64,000 bases of DNA from an uncultured Sutterella sp. Its GTDB lineage: Bacteria > Pseudomonadota > Gammaproteobacteria > Burkholderiales > Burkholderiaceae_F. The position numbers and the translations under genes are program-made. Positions 16,561-26,967 of the stretch are shown here, one piece after another (the stretch's first letter is position 1; every line of letters begins with the position of its first letter). The notes under the pieces were generated by a model, which saw nothing but the letters and a program-made list of their open reading frames with translations, did not search any database and was not told the DNA's origin. The stretch lies in contig CASEFX010000034.1 of the NCBI GenBank assembly GCA_949287305.1, positions 310,001 through 374,000 on the forward strand, read 5' to 3'.

Positions 16561-19227
16561 TCAGGTGGGATTGTTGAGAGCCTTTTCGACGACTTCCAAG
16601 ACGCTCTCGGAAAGTCGGTCCTTGTGCAGATAAACGTTCTCGAGCGCTTCGTACTGAAGGCGCGAGAGCTGCGGCGTGTAGCGCCGCCAGTTTTCGAGCG
16701 TACGGGCGACGCGGGCCGCCACGTGCGGGTTGATGCGGTCGAGTTCGAGGACGACCTCGGTCCAGAACTTGTACCCTTCGCCGTCCTTCGTGTGGAATTC
16801 CGAGGGATTCTGCGTGAAGAACGCGAGAAGGAGCGCGTAGACGTTGTTCGGGTTCGAGAGCGAGAAGAACTCGCACTTCATGAGTTCGCGAACGCGCTCG
16901 AGCACGGGAAGTTCGCCCGCATGCGTCTTCGTCGTCGCCTGAACCGTAAGCCACTTGTTGACGAGCAAGGGCTCGGGAAGATAGGTCTGCAGCGTCTCGA
17001 CCTCAAAGTTGTTCTTGCTCGGCACGTTCGAGTCGACGATGAGCTTGAGCGCGGCGAGTTCGTCCGTGAGGTTCTCGCGCTTGATGAGCTGATCGCGCAC
17101 GCGGATCACCGTGTGGTGGCTCGAGGCGCCCATGAGGTAGTAGAGCGCGAGATTCTTGAGGGCGCGCTTGCCGGCGCTCTCGGAATCGGGCGAATAGGGC
17201 CCGGGCGTGACCGAACGGTCGACCGCGGCCGTGAGTTCGAGCTGCAGGCGCTTGGCGATCTGCACGCGAAGCGCTTCGCGGGCCCGGAAGGCGGCCTCGG
17301 GATCGATGAAGGGAAGCGACTCGCCGATCGTACGCTCGGAGGGAAGCTCGAGCGTGACGGCCGCGTAGGCGGGCGAGAGCGTTTCGTCCGTGAGCGTACG
17401 CTTGAAGGCTTCGAAGAAGACGGCGGGGACATTGTCCTCGCGTCCGGCGAAGCGGTCGCGAACGAGTTCGCGCGCCGTGCGAAGCATCAGTTCCTGCATC
17501 GCCTCCCAACGGTTGAAGGGATCGGTGTCGCAGGAGGCGAGCAACGCAAGGTCGTCGAGCGAATAGTCGTAGCGAAGGCGAACCGGCGCGGCGAAGCCTC
17601 GGTTGAGGCTCGGCACGGGCGCGGAAGTGAAGCCCGTGAAGACCCATTCGTGACGCGCTTCGGTGAGTTCGAGGGGCGTTTCGAGCTCGACCACGCCCTC
17701 GGGCGTTTCGAGGCGAAGCGGGCACTCCTTGCCGTCGCGGTCAAAGAAGGCGACGGGGAAGGGCATCAGAAGCGGGACCTTGTGGGGCTGACCCGGCGTG
17801 GGCGGCGTCGCCTGTTCGACGACGAGGCGGAATTTGCCGGCCGCGGCGTCCCATTCGCCTTCGACGGCGACGACGGGCGTGCCCGCCTGTTCGAACCAGC
17901 GGGCGAACTGCGAGAGGTCGCGCCCCGAAGCGTTCGCCATGGCCGTGAGGAAGGCCTCGCACGTGACGGCCGAGCCGTCGTTCGTGCGGATGTATTCGTC
18001 AAAGCCCCTGCGGAAGACCGTCTCGCCAAGGAGCGTGTGAAGCATGCGGATGACTTCGGCGCCCTTTTCGTAGACGGTCATCGTGTAGAAATTGTTGATT
18101 TCCTTGTAGCTCTCCGGACGGATCGGATGCGCCATGGGGCCGGCGTCCTCGGGGAACTGCGCGGCGCGCAGGGCCTTGACGTCCTCGATGCGTTGCACGG
18201 CGCGGGCCGTCGGGTCGCCCAACATGTCGGCGGAGAATTCCTGATCGCGGAAAACGGTGAGGCCTTCCTTGAGCGTGAGCTGGAACCAGTCGCGAAGCGT
18301 CACGCGGTCGCCCGTCCAGTTGTGGAAGTACTCGTGCGCGACCACGGACTCGATGTTGAAGTAGTCGCGGTCGGTCGCGATCGCCGGATTGGCGAGCGCG
18401 TAGCGGGCGTTGAAGATGTTGAGCCCCTTGTTTTCCATCGCGCCGAAGTTGAAGTCGTTCGTCGCGACGATCATGAAGAGGTCGAGGTCCAGATAGAGGC
18501 CGAAGCGCTTTTCGTCCCAGGCGATGGCGCGCTTGAGGCTTTCCATCGTGTGTTCGGTCTTGTCGATGTCCTGCGGCTCCACCCAGACTTCGAGCGTCAC
18601 TTCACGGCCGTTGCCGAGACGGTATTTCTCGCGGCGGCACTCGAGCGTGCCCGCGACGAGCGCGAAGAGGTAGCAGGGTTTCGGATAGGGGTCGACCCAG
18701 CGGACTTCATGGCGTCCGTCGAGGAGGTCGCGCGATTCGACGCGGTTCCCGTTCGAGAGAAGGACCGGGTAGAGCGCCTTGGGCGCGCGGATCGTGACGG
18801 TGAACTTCGCGAGCACGTCCGGGCGGTCGGGCCAGTAGGTGATGCGTCGGAAGCCCGTCGCTTCGCACTGGCTCATGAGGTTCTTGCCGGAGGCGTAGAT
18901 CCCGGAGAGCGCGGTGTTCTTCGAGGGGCTGAAGCGGTTGACGATGACGACCTTCGCCGCTTCGCGCAGCGCCGGAATCGTGAGCGTGGTGTCGGTGAGG
19001 GTGTATTCGCTCTCCGAGAGCGCCCGGCCGTTGACGTTCACGCTCACGAGCGTGACGGCCTCGCCGTTGAGGACGAGGTCGAGCACCTTGTCGTCCGTTT
19101 CGGGATTGGGACGCACGTCCATCGTGGACGTCACCGAGCTGCTGTCGGGGTCGAGATCGAATTCGAGATGAACCGAATCGATGAGATGCGAGGGAACTTT
19201 GTAGTCTTTTCGGAAAGTCGTGCCCAT
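16561..19227 (-). CDS. pepN: Aminopeptidase N (M1 family)
   Basis: An 888-residue zinc aminopeptidase removing N-terminal residues from peptides. The substrate-anchoring GAMENKGL is followed by the zinc site HEYFHNWTGDRVT with the distal Glu in LKEGLTVFRDQEF. Size and domain order (N-terminal beta domain, thermolysin-like domain, long helical C-terminal domain) match gammaproteobacterial-type PepN of about 870 residues. The ATG at 19227 begins MGTTFRKDY; upstream in-frame sequence runs into the NapC-like terminator. The ribosome site is weak. Peptide use would suit an asaccharolytic gut bacterium. Confidence 0.97.
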   Translation of the reverse strand: MGTTFRKDYKVPSHLIDSVHLEFDLDPDSSSVTSTMDVRPNPETDDKVLDLVLNGEAVTLVSVNVNGRALSESEYTLTDTTLTIPALREAAKVVIVNRFSPSKNTALSGIYASGKNLMSQCEATGFRRITYWPDRPDVLAKFTVTIRAPKALYPVLLSNGNRVESRDLLDGRHEVRWVDPYPKPCYLFALVAGTLECRREKYRLGNGREVTLEVWVEPQDIDKTEHTMESLKRAIAWDEKRFGLYLDLDLFMIVATNDFNFGAMENKGLNIFNARYALANPAIATDRDYFNIESVVAHEYFHNWTGDRVTLRDWFQLTLKEGLTVFRDQEFSADMLGDPTARAVQRIEDVKALRAAQFPEDAGPMAHPIRPESYKEINNFYTMTVYEKGAEVIRMLHTLLGETVFRRGFDEYIRTNDGSAVTCEAFLTAMANASGRDLSQFARWFEQAGTPVVAVEGEWDAAAGKFRLVVEQATPPTPGQPHKVPLLMPFPVAFFDRDGKECPLRLETPEGVVELETPLELTEARHEWVFTGFTSAPVPSLNRGFAAPVRLRYDYSLDDLALLASCDTDPFNRWEAMQELMLRTARELVRDRFAGREDNVPAVFFEAFKRTLTDETLSPAYAAVTLELPSERTIGESLPFIDPEAAFRAREALRVQIAKRLQLELTAAVDRSVTPGPYSPDSESAGKRALKNLALYYLMGASSHHTVIRVRDQLIKRENLTDELAALKLIVDSNVPSKNNFEVETLQTYLPEPLLVNKWLTVQATTKTHAGELPVLERVRELMKCEFFSLSNPNNVYALLLAFFTQNPSEFHTKDGEGYKFWTEVVLELDRINPHVAARVARTLENWRRYTPQLSRLQYEALENVYLHKDRLSESVLEVVEKALNNPT

Positions 19228-19326
19228 TCTTATGCCGGCCTCTGTCGAAATGGTTTGGGCCCGCCGTGCTCGGCGGGCGTGCATCGGTTGATTGTAGACA
19301 AACTGCGGTCGTTCGTGGCAAAAACG

Positions 19327-19358
19327 AAAAAAGGCCCCGACCGAGAGGTCGGAGCCTT
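19327..19358 (-). terminator. Terminator after the NapC-like cytochrome gene
   Basis: AAGGC-CCGACC (19331-19342) pairs with GGTCGG-GCCTT (19347-19358) around GAGA, with a U-run on the minus strand (19327-19332). Confidence 0.85.
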
Positions 19359-19384
19359 TCAGAGAGTATTTCGCGGGGCCGAAA

Positions 19385-19969
19385 TTACTTCGCCTGGGCG
19401 ACGGGGAGGATTTCACCCGTGTAGTTGTGGCCGGCGGTCGGGTGGCAGCTGATGCAGTCCACCTTGGTTTCCGGGCCCATGCCCTTGTGGATGGCGGCGA
19501 CGAGCGGCTTGCCCGGGTTGTACATGCGCTGAACGTCATGGCAACCGCGGCAGGCTTCGAAGTTGTCTTCGCGCATCGATTCGAGGACGGCGGCGGCCAT
19601 TTCCGGACGCTTTTCAATCTGCTTTTCGGGGGTGCTGAGCGAACCCTGGATCTGACCGAAGAGCGAGATCGAACCGGCCTTGGCCTTGTACATGAGCATT
19701 TCGACGTAGTCGATCGGGCCGACATGTTCGTTCGAGTGGTTCTTCAGGTGGCAGTCCGAGCAACCGGCGGAAGCGCCCGAAGCGGTGCGGAAGTGATCGC
19801 CCTTCTGATAGGCGATGTAGGTCGCATCCATCGAGTGGCAGAATTCACCGCAGAACTTCGGCGTGCCAGCCCAGTGCACGACGCTCGTGAGAATACCGAC
19901 GAAAATGATGCCGACGACGACGCCGATGAGGCCGATGCCGGCAAGATACCAAACGCTGTTCTTTTCCAT
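19385..19969 (-). CDS. NapC/NrfH-type membrane-anchored tetrahaem cytochrome c
   Basis: A 194-residue quinol-oxidising cytochrome: one N-terminal membrane helix (residues 7-30), then a periplasmic domain with four haem sites. Three are standard CXXCH (C70-H74, C140-H144, C172-H176). The first reads CGEFCH (C40-H45), a CX3CH variant. The following SMDATYIAY and the H-rich spacing fit the NapC/NirT/NrfH family. Such proteins feed electrons from menaquinol to a periplasmic reductase, but no reductase gene is adjacent. Its upstream region holds an FNR-type palindrome. Partner unknown; NrfH and a TMAO/DMSO-type role are both possible. Confidence 0.9.
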   Translation of the reverse strand: MEKNSVWYLAGIGLIGVVVGIIFVGILTSVVHWAGTPKFCGEFCHSMDATYIAYQKGDHFRTASGASAGCSDCHLKNHSNEHVGPIDYVEMLMYKAKAGSISLFGQIQGSLSTPEKQIEKRPEMAAAVLESMREDNFEACRGCHDVQRMYNPGKPLVAAIHKGMGPETKVDCISCHPTAGHNYTGEILPVAQAK

Positions 19970-20125
19970 CTTGGAGCCTTTTGTTGAAGTTCACCGCCGA
20001 TCCGGAGGGAGTGGGACGGCGGGAGCATTGTCTTTTCGTCGGCGGCAAACGAATAGCGGGGTCTTCGCCGACACTAAGCAGGCTGTAATGTTATTCAGAA
20101 AAATGTAAGAAATGTTTTTCAGCGG

Positions 20126-20139
20126 TTGACTACAGTCAA
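20126..20139. promoter_or_regulatory. FNR/DNR-type palindrome upstream of the NapC-like gene
   Basis: TTGAC-N4-GTCAA is a perfect dyad with the FNR-family layout (consensus TTGAT-N4-ATCAA). It lies 157 bp before the ATG, inside an AT-rich stretch without genes (19970-20239), and would suit activation under anaerobiosis. Confidence 0.5.
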
Positions 20140-20239
20140 AGAGAGCGGAAATTCCTGCAAAAAGGTGGATACTTTGCCGCTTGGGTCTAATGAACTACGT
20201 GTAATTCCTTAAACGGTTCCACTTGTTCTTTGAAACACC

Positions 20240-21007
20240 TTACTGCGCAAGCGCTACGGCGATGTTGTCGCAGGGCATGAGCACCCAGGCGGGGCCCTGG
20301 CGGCGCAGTCCGTGGTGCGCGCGGGCAAAGCCTACGAGCGTAAGGCCCGAGGGAAGGCGGACGGTGCATTCGCCGCCGTGGTCGTCGCGGTCGCAGTGGA
20401 CGACCGTGCCCTCAAGGAGGTTGTCGGCCGTTTCCGGGGGCTCCGAGAAGACTTCGACGCCGGTCGCCTTGCAGAGCGCGACGACGCGCATCCCTTCGCG
20501 AAGGCCGAGAAGCTGGGCGCTTTCCTTGGTGACGGATGCGCGGATGAGATGGTCTTCGTCGATTGCGAGGAGAAGCCGCACGAGGGCCGAGCCGATCTTG
20601 AGGGTGTGGATGGTGGCGGGCAGCTGGTTGCGCATGGAGATCAGAAAATGTCCTCCCGCCGCGGAGAGACCTTCGGCGCCGTTTCGCCCGAACTCTTCAA
20701 GCACGCGGCGGCGGGCGCGCACGAGCGCCTCGTTGAGGCGCAGCACCTCTTCTCCGCGGGACGTGATGCGGGTGCCACCGCCCGAGCGGCCGCCCACGAC
20801 CTTCTCGACGAGCGGACCGCCCGCAAGGTTCGAGAGGGTCTCGATCGCCTGCCAGGCCGCCTTGTAGCTCACGCCCGCGCCGCGGGCGGCTTCGGAGATC
20901 GATCCCACGTCAGCGACGCGCCGAAGAATGTCGAGTCTTTTGTCAATCGTCTCGTTCAAAAGGTGCGTGAGCAAAACCGGATCGGCCTGAACGTTTTCCT
21001 GCGGCAT
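20240..21007 (-). CDS. modE: Molybdate-responsive transcriptional regulator ModE
   Basis: A 255-residue repressor/activator that senses molybdate. Residues 20-110 form the LysR-like winged helix of ModE: LDILRRVADVGSISEAARG, GVSYKAAWQAIETLSN, GGRSGGGTRITSRGEEVL. The C-terminal half (from about 120) holds two Mop/TOBE-type beta segments that bind molybdate (SARNQ-like region ISMRNQLPATIHTLKIG; then VTKESAQLLGLREGMRV). It is divergent from modABC across a palindrome that fits its own operator, so both transcription units are probably controlled together. Confidence 0.95.
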   Translation of the reverse strand: MPQENVQADPVLLTHLLNETIDKRLDILRRVADVGSISEAARGAGVSYKAAWQAIETLSNLAGGPLVEKVVGGRSGGGTRITSRGEEVLRLNEALVRARRRVLEEFGRNGAEGLSAAGGHFLISMRNQLPATIHTLKIGSALVRLLLAIDEDHLIRASVTKESAQLLGLREGMRVVALCKATGVEVFSEPPETADNLLEGTVVHCDRDDHGGECTVRLPSGLTLVGFARAHHGLRRQGPAWVLMPCDNIAVALAQ

Positions 21008-21048
21008 GCATGTCTCCAGGGAGGTTTCCTTGCGGCAAAATCGAAATG

Positions 21049-21073
21049 TCGTTATTCTTTTTTAGAATAACGA
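21049..21073. promoter_or_regulatory. ModE operator
   Basis: TCGTTATTC (21049-21057) and GAATAACGA (21065-21073) form a perfect 9-bp inverted repeat with a 7-bp AT spacer. This resembles the E. coli ModE site (CGTTATAT...ATATAACG type), and it lies midway between modE and modA. Confidence 0.8.
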
Positions 21074-21166
21074 GAGCGGGGGCGTTTTCGCCCTCGCGAT
21101 CGTGTTCTCACTCTACCAAATTTCAGGACGGTACCGTTCGTATGCCGTCCGTAAGGAGAATCGCAA

Positions 21167-21919
21167 ATGAAGAAGACCTGCCTTGCCCTCCTGCTCGCCG
21201 CCGTGGCCTCGGGTTCGCTCTACGCCGAAACCGTCCGCGTGGCCGTTGCCGCCAACTTCACGGCGCCGATCAAGGAACTCGCTCCGATCTACGAAAAGGC
21301 CACGGGCGACAAGCTCTTGCTTTCGTTCGGCGCTACGGGCGCCTTCTACGCCCAGATCAAGAACGGCGCTCCCTTCGACGTGCTCCTCGCCGCCGACTCG
21401 AAGACCCCGGCCAAGGCCGTGAAGGAAGGCTTCGGCGTGGAAGGCACGAACTACACGTACGCCATCGGCAAGCTCGTCCTCTGGAGCTCGGACGCCGGCT
21501 TCATCAAGGACCAGAATTCGCTCAAGAGCGACAAGCTCCAGAAGCTCGCCGTCGCGAATCCGAAGCTCGCTCCCTACGGCGAAGCCGCCCACCAGGCGAT
21601 GGAAGCCCTCGGCATGAAGGTCGCCCTCACGCCCAAGATCGTCGAAGGCGACAACATCGGCAAGACCTATCAGTTCGTCGCCACGGGCAACGCTCAGGCC
21701 GGCTTTGTCGCCATGAGCCAGTGCGCCAAGGACGGCAAGTTCACGTCGGGTTCGGGCTGGGTCGTTCCGCAGGAACTCTACAAGCCCATCACGCAGGACG
21801 CGGTCCTTCTGAAGGCCGGTGAAAAGAACGAAGGCGCCAAGCGCTTCCTCGAATACCTGAAGACGAACAAGGAAGCCGACCGCATCCGCTTCGTTTACGG
21901 TTACGATACCGCCAAGTAA
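21167..21919 (+). CDS. modA: Molybdate ABC transporter, periplasmic binding protein
   Basis: A 250-residue periplasmic receptor for molybdate/tungstate. Signal peptide residues 1-20 (CLALLLAAVASGSLYA). The mature start VRVAVAANFTAPIKELA and the segment GATGAFYAQIKNGAPFDV match the ModA oxyanion pocket (ATGxxxAQIxxGAPxD). ADSKTPAKA and GNAQAGFVAMSQ are further family features. Ribosome site AAGGAGAA before the ATG. First gene of modABC. Confidence 0.97.
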   Translation: MKKTCLALLLAAVASGSLYAETVRVAVAANFTAPIKELAPIYEKATGDKLLLSFGATGAFYAQIKNGAPFDVLLAADSKTPAKAVKEGFGVEGTNYTYAIGKLVLWSSDAGFIKDQNSLKSDKLQKLAVANPKLAPYGEAAHQAMEALGMKVALTPKIVEGDNIGKTYQFVATGNAQAGFVAMSQCAKDGKFTSGSGWVVPQELYKPITQDAVLLKAGEKNEGAKRFLEYLKTNKEADRIRFVYGYDTAK

Positions 21920-21940
21920 TCTTAGAGAGAGGAGAATGGC

Positions 21941-22627
21941 ATGCCGCTTACGCCGGCCGACCTCGGTCCCGTGTGGCTGAGTCTGAGACTCGCGTTCGTC
22001 ACGACGGTTTTTCTGCTCATACTCGGCATGCCGCTCGCGTGGTGGCTTGCGCAGCGAAAGAGCGTCCTGTGCGCGCCGATCAGCGCGATCGTGACGCTCC
22101 CGCTCGTTCTGCCGCCCTCGGTTCTGGGCTTTTACGTCCTGGTCGCCCTCGGCCCTTCGGGGCCGATCGGCGCCTTTACGCAGCTCTTCGGAATCGAGAC
22201 GCTCAACTTCACCTTTACGGGGCTCGTGGTGGGAAGCGTGATCTATTCGCTTCCCTTCATGGTGCAGCCCCTGCAGAACGCATTCGAAGCCGTGGGGACG
22301 AAACCCATGGAAGTCGCCGCGACGCTGAGGGCGGGACCTCTGGACGCCTTCTTTTCCGTCATCCTTCCCATGGCGCGTCACGGCATTTTGACGGGCGTCC
22401 TCATGACGTTCGCCCACACGATCGGGGAATTCGGGGTCGTGTTGATGATCGGCGGCAACATTCCGGGCGAAACCCAGGTGGTGTCGACCGAAATCTTTAC
22501 CTACGTGGAAGGGATGGAATACGACAAGGCCCACTGGCTGGCGGGCGGCATGCTCGTCTTCAGCTTCTTCGTCCTCCTTTCCCTCACCTATTTTGAACGG
22601 CACGGCGCTGTGAGGAGCGGGCGATGA
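21941..22627 (+). CDS. modB: Molybdate ABC transporter permease
   Basis: A 228-residue inner-membrane permease with about five to six hydrophobic helices. The early segment [24 protein letters not shown] and [19 protein letters not shown] are typical of ModB. The coupling-helix motif [20 protein letters not shown] (written VAATLRAG...) and [17 protein letters not shown] near the C-terminus are conserved in the family. It follows modA by 21 bp and overlaps modC by 4 bp. Confidence 0.96.
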   Translation: MPLTPADLGPVWLSLRLAFVTTVFLLILGMPLAWWLAQRKSVLCAPISAIVTLPLVLPPSVLGFYVLVALGPSGPIGAFTQLFGIETLNFTFTGLVVGSVIYSLPFMVQPLQNAFEAVGTKPMEVAATLRAGPLDAFFSVILPMARHGILTGVLMTFAHTIGEFGVVLMIGGNIPGETQVVSTEIFTYVEGMEYDKAHWLAGGMLVFSFFVLLSLTYFERHGAVRSGR

Positions 22628-23700
22628 AATACGGCGTATCGGTTCGCCTCGCCCGTTCGACAGGCTTTGCCCTCGAGGCGGAGGCCTCTTTCCCCGAGAA
22701 GGGGATCACCGTGCTCTTCGGACCGTCGGGCTGCGGGAAGACCACACTTCTTCGCTGCGTCGCGGGTCTTGAACACCCCGAGGGCCGGGTCGTCATTGCC
22801 GACGAAACGTGGCAGGACGACGAAAAGGGGATCTTCCTTCCCACCCACAGCCGCGCGCTCGGCTACGTCTTTCAGGAGGCGAGCCTCTTTCCGCACCTCA
22901 ACGTCGAAGAGAACCTCCGCTTCGGCCTCAAGCGCACGAAGGATCCGCGCGGAAGCGAAAAGCTCGCCGAGGCCGTGGAACTTCTCGGCATCGGGCATCT
23001 TCTGAAGCGCCGCGTCTCGGAACTCTCCGGCGGCGAGCGGCAGCGCTGCGCCATTGCGCGCGCGATCGCGATGACGCCCAAGGTTCTCCTGATGGACGAA
23101 CCGCTCGCGGCGCTCGACTGGAAGCGTAAGGAAGAGATTCTTCCCTGGCTCGAGCGTCTTCGCGACGAACTTTCGATGCCGATCCTCTACGTGACGCACT
23201 CGGCCGAGGAAATGATGCGCTTGGCCGACCGCGTGATCGCGATGAAGGACGGAAAGATCGTCTCTTCGGGAACGCTCAACAAAGTGCTCGGCGCGATCGA
23301 AACGCCGGTGCGCCGCGCCGAAGGGCCCGTCGTGGTCCTCGACGGCACGGTCGAGTCGATCAACGAGCGCTGGTCCGTGGCCGAGGTGCGCACGAAGTCG
23401 CTTGCCTTCGAAGTACCCAAAAAGCATCTTCAGTTGGGTGACGCCGCGCGTCTCGTCGTCGCGGCCCGCGACGTGAGCATTGCGCTCGACCGGCACGACG
23501 ATCAGTCGATCCGAAACGTGCTCCCCGCCGAGATCGTGTCTCTCGAGGCCGATCCTTCGGAAGGCCGCACGCTCGTGACGCTTCGCTCGGGCGAAGAAAC
23601 GGTGCTCTCGCTCGTCACGGACGAAAGCGTGGAGCGCCTGCAGCTGCGCCCGGGACTCTCGGTGTGGCTTCAGGTGAAGTCGGTCGCCGTCGCGCTCTGA
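22624..23700 (+). CDS. modC: Molybdate ABC transporter ATP-binding protein
   Basis: A 358-residue ATPase energising ModB. Walker A is [11 protein letters not shown] (about residue 32), the ABC signature is [15 protein letters not shown], and Walker B is [12 protein letters not shown]. The H-loop is in [17 protein letters not shown]. The C-terminal 110 residues form a TOBE/Mop molybdate-binding domain, usual for ModC. The start ATG overlaps the modB stop (ATGA). A strong terminator closes the operon. Confidence 0.97.
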   Translation: MKYGVSVRLARSTGFALEAEASFPEKGITVLFGPSGCGKTTLLRCVAGLEHPEGRVVIADETWQDDEKGIFLPTHSRALGYVFQEASLFPHLNVEENLRFGLKRTKDPRGSEKLAEAVELLGIGHLLKRRVSELSGGERQRCAIARAIAMTPKVLLMDEPLAALDWKRKEEILPWLERLRDELSMPILYVTHSAEEMMRLADRVIAMKDGKIVSSGTLNKVLGAIETPVRRAEGPVVVLDGTVESINERWSVAEVRTKSLAFEVPKKHLQLGDAARLVVAARDVSIALDRHDDQSIRNVLPAEIVSLEADPSEGRTLVTLRSGEETVLSLVTDESVERLQLRPGLSVWLQVKSVAVAL

Positions 23701-23722
23701 TTTTTTTCCGCCAAAACGCAAA

Positions 23723-23753
23723 CGGGCCCGTCCGAAGACGGGCCCGAATTTTT
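23723..23753. terminator. Terminator after modC
   Basis: Ten-base arms CGGGCCCGTC (23723-23732) and GACGGGCCCG (23737-23746) around CGAA, followed by AATTTTT. It may also serve purB on the other strand. Confidence 0.88.
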
Positions 23754-23775
23754 AGAAGCGTCGCAGACGCGCCGA

Positions 23776-25517
<1,742 letters not shown>

Positions 25518-26096
25518 ATGACGAAGACGAAGAAGATTTTGGCTACGGTTGCCGCCCTCGGCGCGATGACGGTGAGCGGGTTCGCCCTCGCGGCGCCGGC
25601 CGACGGTCCTCGCCGCGGTTCGGACGTTCCGCCCTGCGTGGAACGCAGCGTTTCGGCAGCGGACTGGGCGGCCGCCCGCTATGAAAGCCTCGGCGAAATG
25701 CTCACGCTCACCGATGCGCAAAAGCCTCTCTGGAAGGCCTATGTCGACGCGCGCATGGCCCGCTTCGCCGAAGCGCCCCGCGACGTCAAGCCCGCGGTCG
25801 ACGTGCAGGATCGGCTGGAGCGCCGCGCCGAACGTCTCGCCGCCCGAGCCGACCGCGTGAAGAAAATCGCCGATACCCGCGCCGAACTCCTGAAGTCCCT
25901 CTCGGTCGAACAGAAGTACGTGCTCGAATCGTATGAATACCGCCACCGCGGTGACGGCCCCGACTTCCGCCGCGACCGTGACGATCGTCCGCTCCCGCCC
26001 CATATGCGCGACCGTGACGACCGCCCTTTCCCGCCGCATCACCGCATGATGCCGCATCACCCCTACGGTCCGGGTTTCGACTGCCCGTGGCGTTGA
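25518..26096 (+). CDS. Spy/CpxP-family (LTXXQ) periplasmic protein
   Basis: A 192-residue exported protein. Signal peptide residues 1-26 ending FALAAPA. The motif LTDAQKPLWKAYVDARMARF matches the LTxxQ repeat of Spy/CpxP chaperones and zinc-resistance proteins, and a second copy is near LKSLSVEQKYVLESYE. Residues 150-192 are unusual: a doubled RDRDDRP-PP-H unit followed by a His/Met/Pro-rich tail, which may bind metal. Ribosome site AAGGAACC. It probably acts in envelope stress or metal tolerance; the substrate is not known. Confidence 0.8.
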   Translation: MTKTKKILATVAALGAMTVSGFALAAPADGPRRGSDVPPCVERSVSAADWAAARYESLGEMLTLTDAQKPLWKAYVDARMARFAEAPRDVKPAVDVQDRLERRAERLAARADRVKKIADTRAELLKSLSVEQKYVLESYEYRHRGDGPDFRRDRDDRPLPPHMRDRDDRPFPPHHRMMPHHPYGPGFDCPWR

Positions 26097-26121
26097 TGCG
26101 CTAAAGCACGCAACCTAAACA

Positions 26122-26145
26122 AAACGCGCCCGAAAGGGCGCGTTT
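26122..26145. terminator. Bidirectional terminator
   Basis: AAACGCGCCC (26122-26131), GAAA tetraloop, GGGCGCGTTT (26136-26145), with A- and T-rich flanks. It sits between the convergent Spy-like (+) and FixJ-like (-) genes. Confidence 0.85.
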
Positions 26146-26167
26146 GTCATATGGCAGAATGAAAAAC

Positions 26168-26824
26168 TCAGTCCCAACCGAAGCGCTTCGCGAGGCGTTC
26201 GTTCGCGGCGTTGAGGCGCGAGAGCAACTGAATGGGCGTGATGGAGCCGAGCTTTCGGGAAATGTGGGCGCGGTGCACTTCGACCGTGCGGGTCGAGAGG
26301 TTGAGGAGTTCCGCCACTTCCTGATTGCGCTTTCCCTGGTAGAGAAGCTCAAGGACTTCGCGCTCGCGGCGCGAGAGATTGTCGAGCAGGAGCTTCAGCG
26401 TCCGCTTTTCCTGCAGGGCCTCGCAGATGTCGAGGGCCTTGCCGATCGTGAAGTAGAGGACTTCGGGGTCGACGGGCTTTTCAAAGAAGCTCACGGCGCC
26501 GTTTTCCATGGCGCGCACGACGGAGCGCATGTCGGCCGAGCCCGAGAGGAAGATGACGGCGATGGGACTTTGGGCGCTGCGCAGTTTTTCCTGCACTTCG
26601 AGCCCGCCGATTCCCTTCATGTGCAAATCGAGCACGAGCACGCCCGGACGGTCGAGGTCCACTTCTTCCAAAAAGGCTTCGCCCGACGGAAAGGTGCGCA
26701 CGTTCATGCCGTGTGTCGCCAGGGCGAAACGGATGGTTTGGCGCACGTCGTCGTTGTCGACCACCCAGACGGGGGCGGAAATTCTGCTTCGTTTTTCTTC
26801 CATGGCGCTCAACGGTGAAGGCAT
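26168..26824 (-). CDS. FixJ/NarL-type two-component response regulator
   Basis: A 218-residue regulator. The receiver (residues 17-130) keeps the acidic pair VVDNDD, the phospho-acceptor VLVLDLHMKG, and the FFEKPVD lysine. The LuxR-type helix-turn-helix (150-210) reads LSRREREVLELLYQGKRNQE, then VAELLNLSTRTVEVHRAHIS. The FixJ style spacing is clear. No histidine kinase is nearby, so it is an orphan here. An internal ATG at 26803 is an alternative start. Target genes unknown; the divergent DUF72 gene is a candidate. Confidence 0.9.
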   Translation of the reverse strand: MPSPLSAMEEKRSRISAPVWVVDNDDVRQTIRFALATHGMNVRTFPSGEAFLEEVDLDRPGVLVLDLHMKGIGGLEVQEKLRSAQSPIAVIFLSGSADMRSVVRAMENGAVSFFEKPVDPEVLYFTIGKALDICEALQEKRTLKLLLDNLSRREREVLELLYQGKRNQEVAELLNLSTRTVEVHRAHISRKLGSITPIQLLSRLNAANERLAKRFGWD

Positions 26825-26967
26825 CGGTATCGGACGCGGGGAAAAGAGACGGTTGCGGCAAAGAGACCGAAGTCTTGCATTATACGGGCAACCTTGGGGA
26901 AATTGCTGAGATAATGAGAAGAAGCACCGGAGATTTCCGGCCTCATACCCGACATCTCGCCTGACAC

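Noticed and set aside
15442..19452. A very long plus-strand open frame (about 1336 codons) over fbp and pepN
   Set aside because: It is the antisense of two unmistakable enzymes; its translation is Arg/Val/Glu/Asp-rich low-complexity, as GC-rich shadows are.
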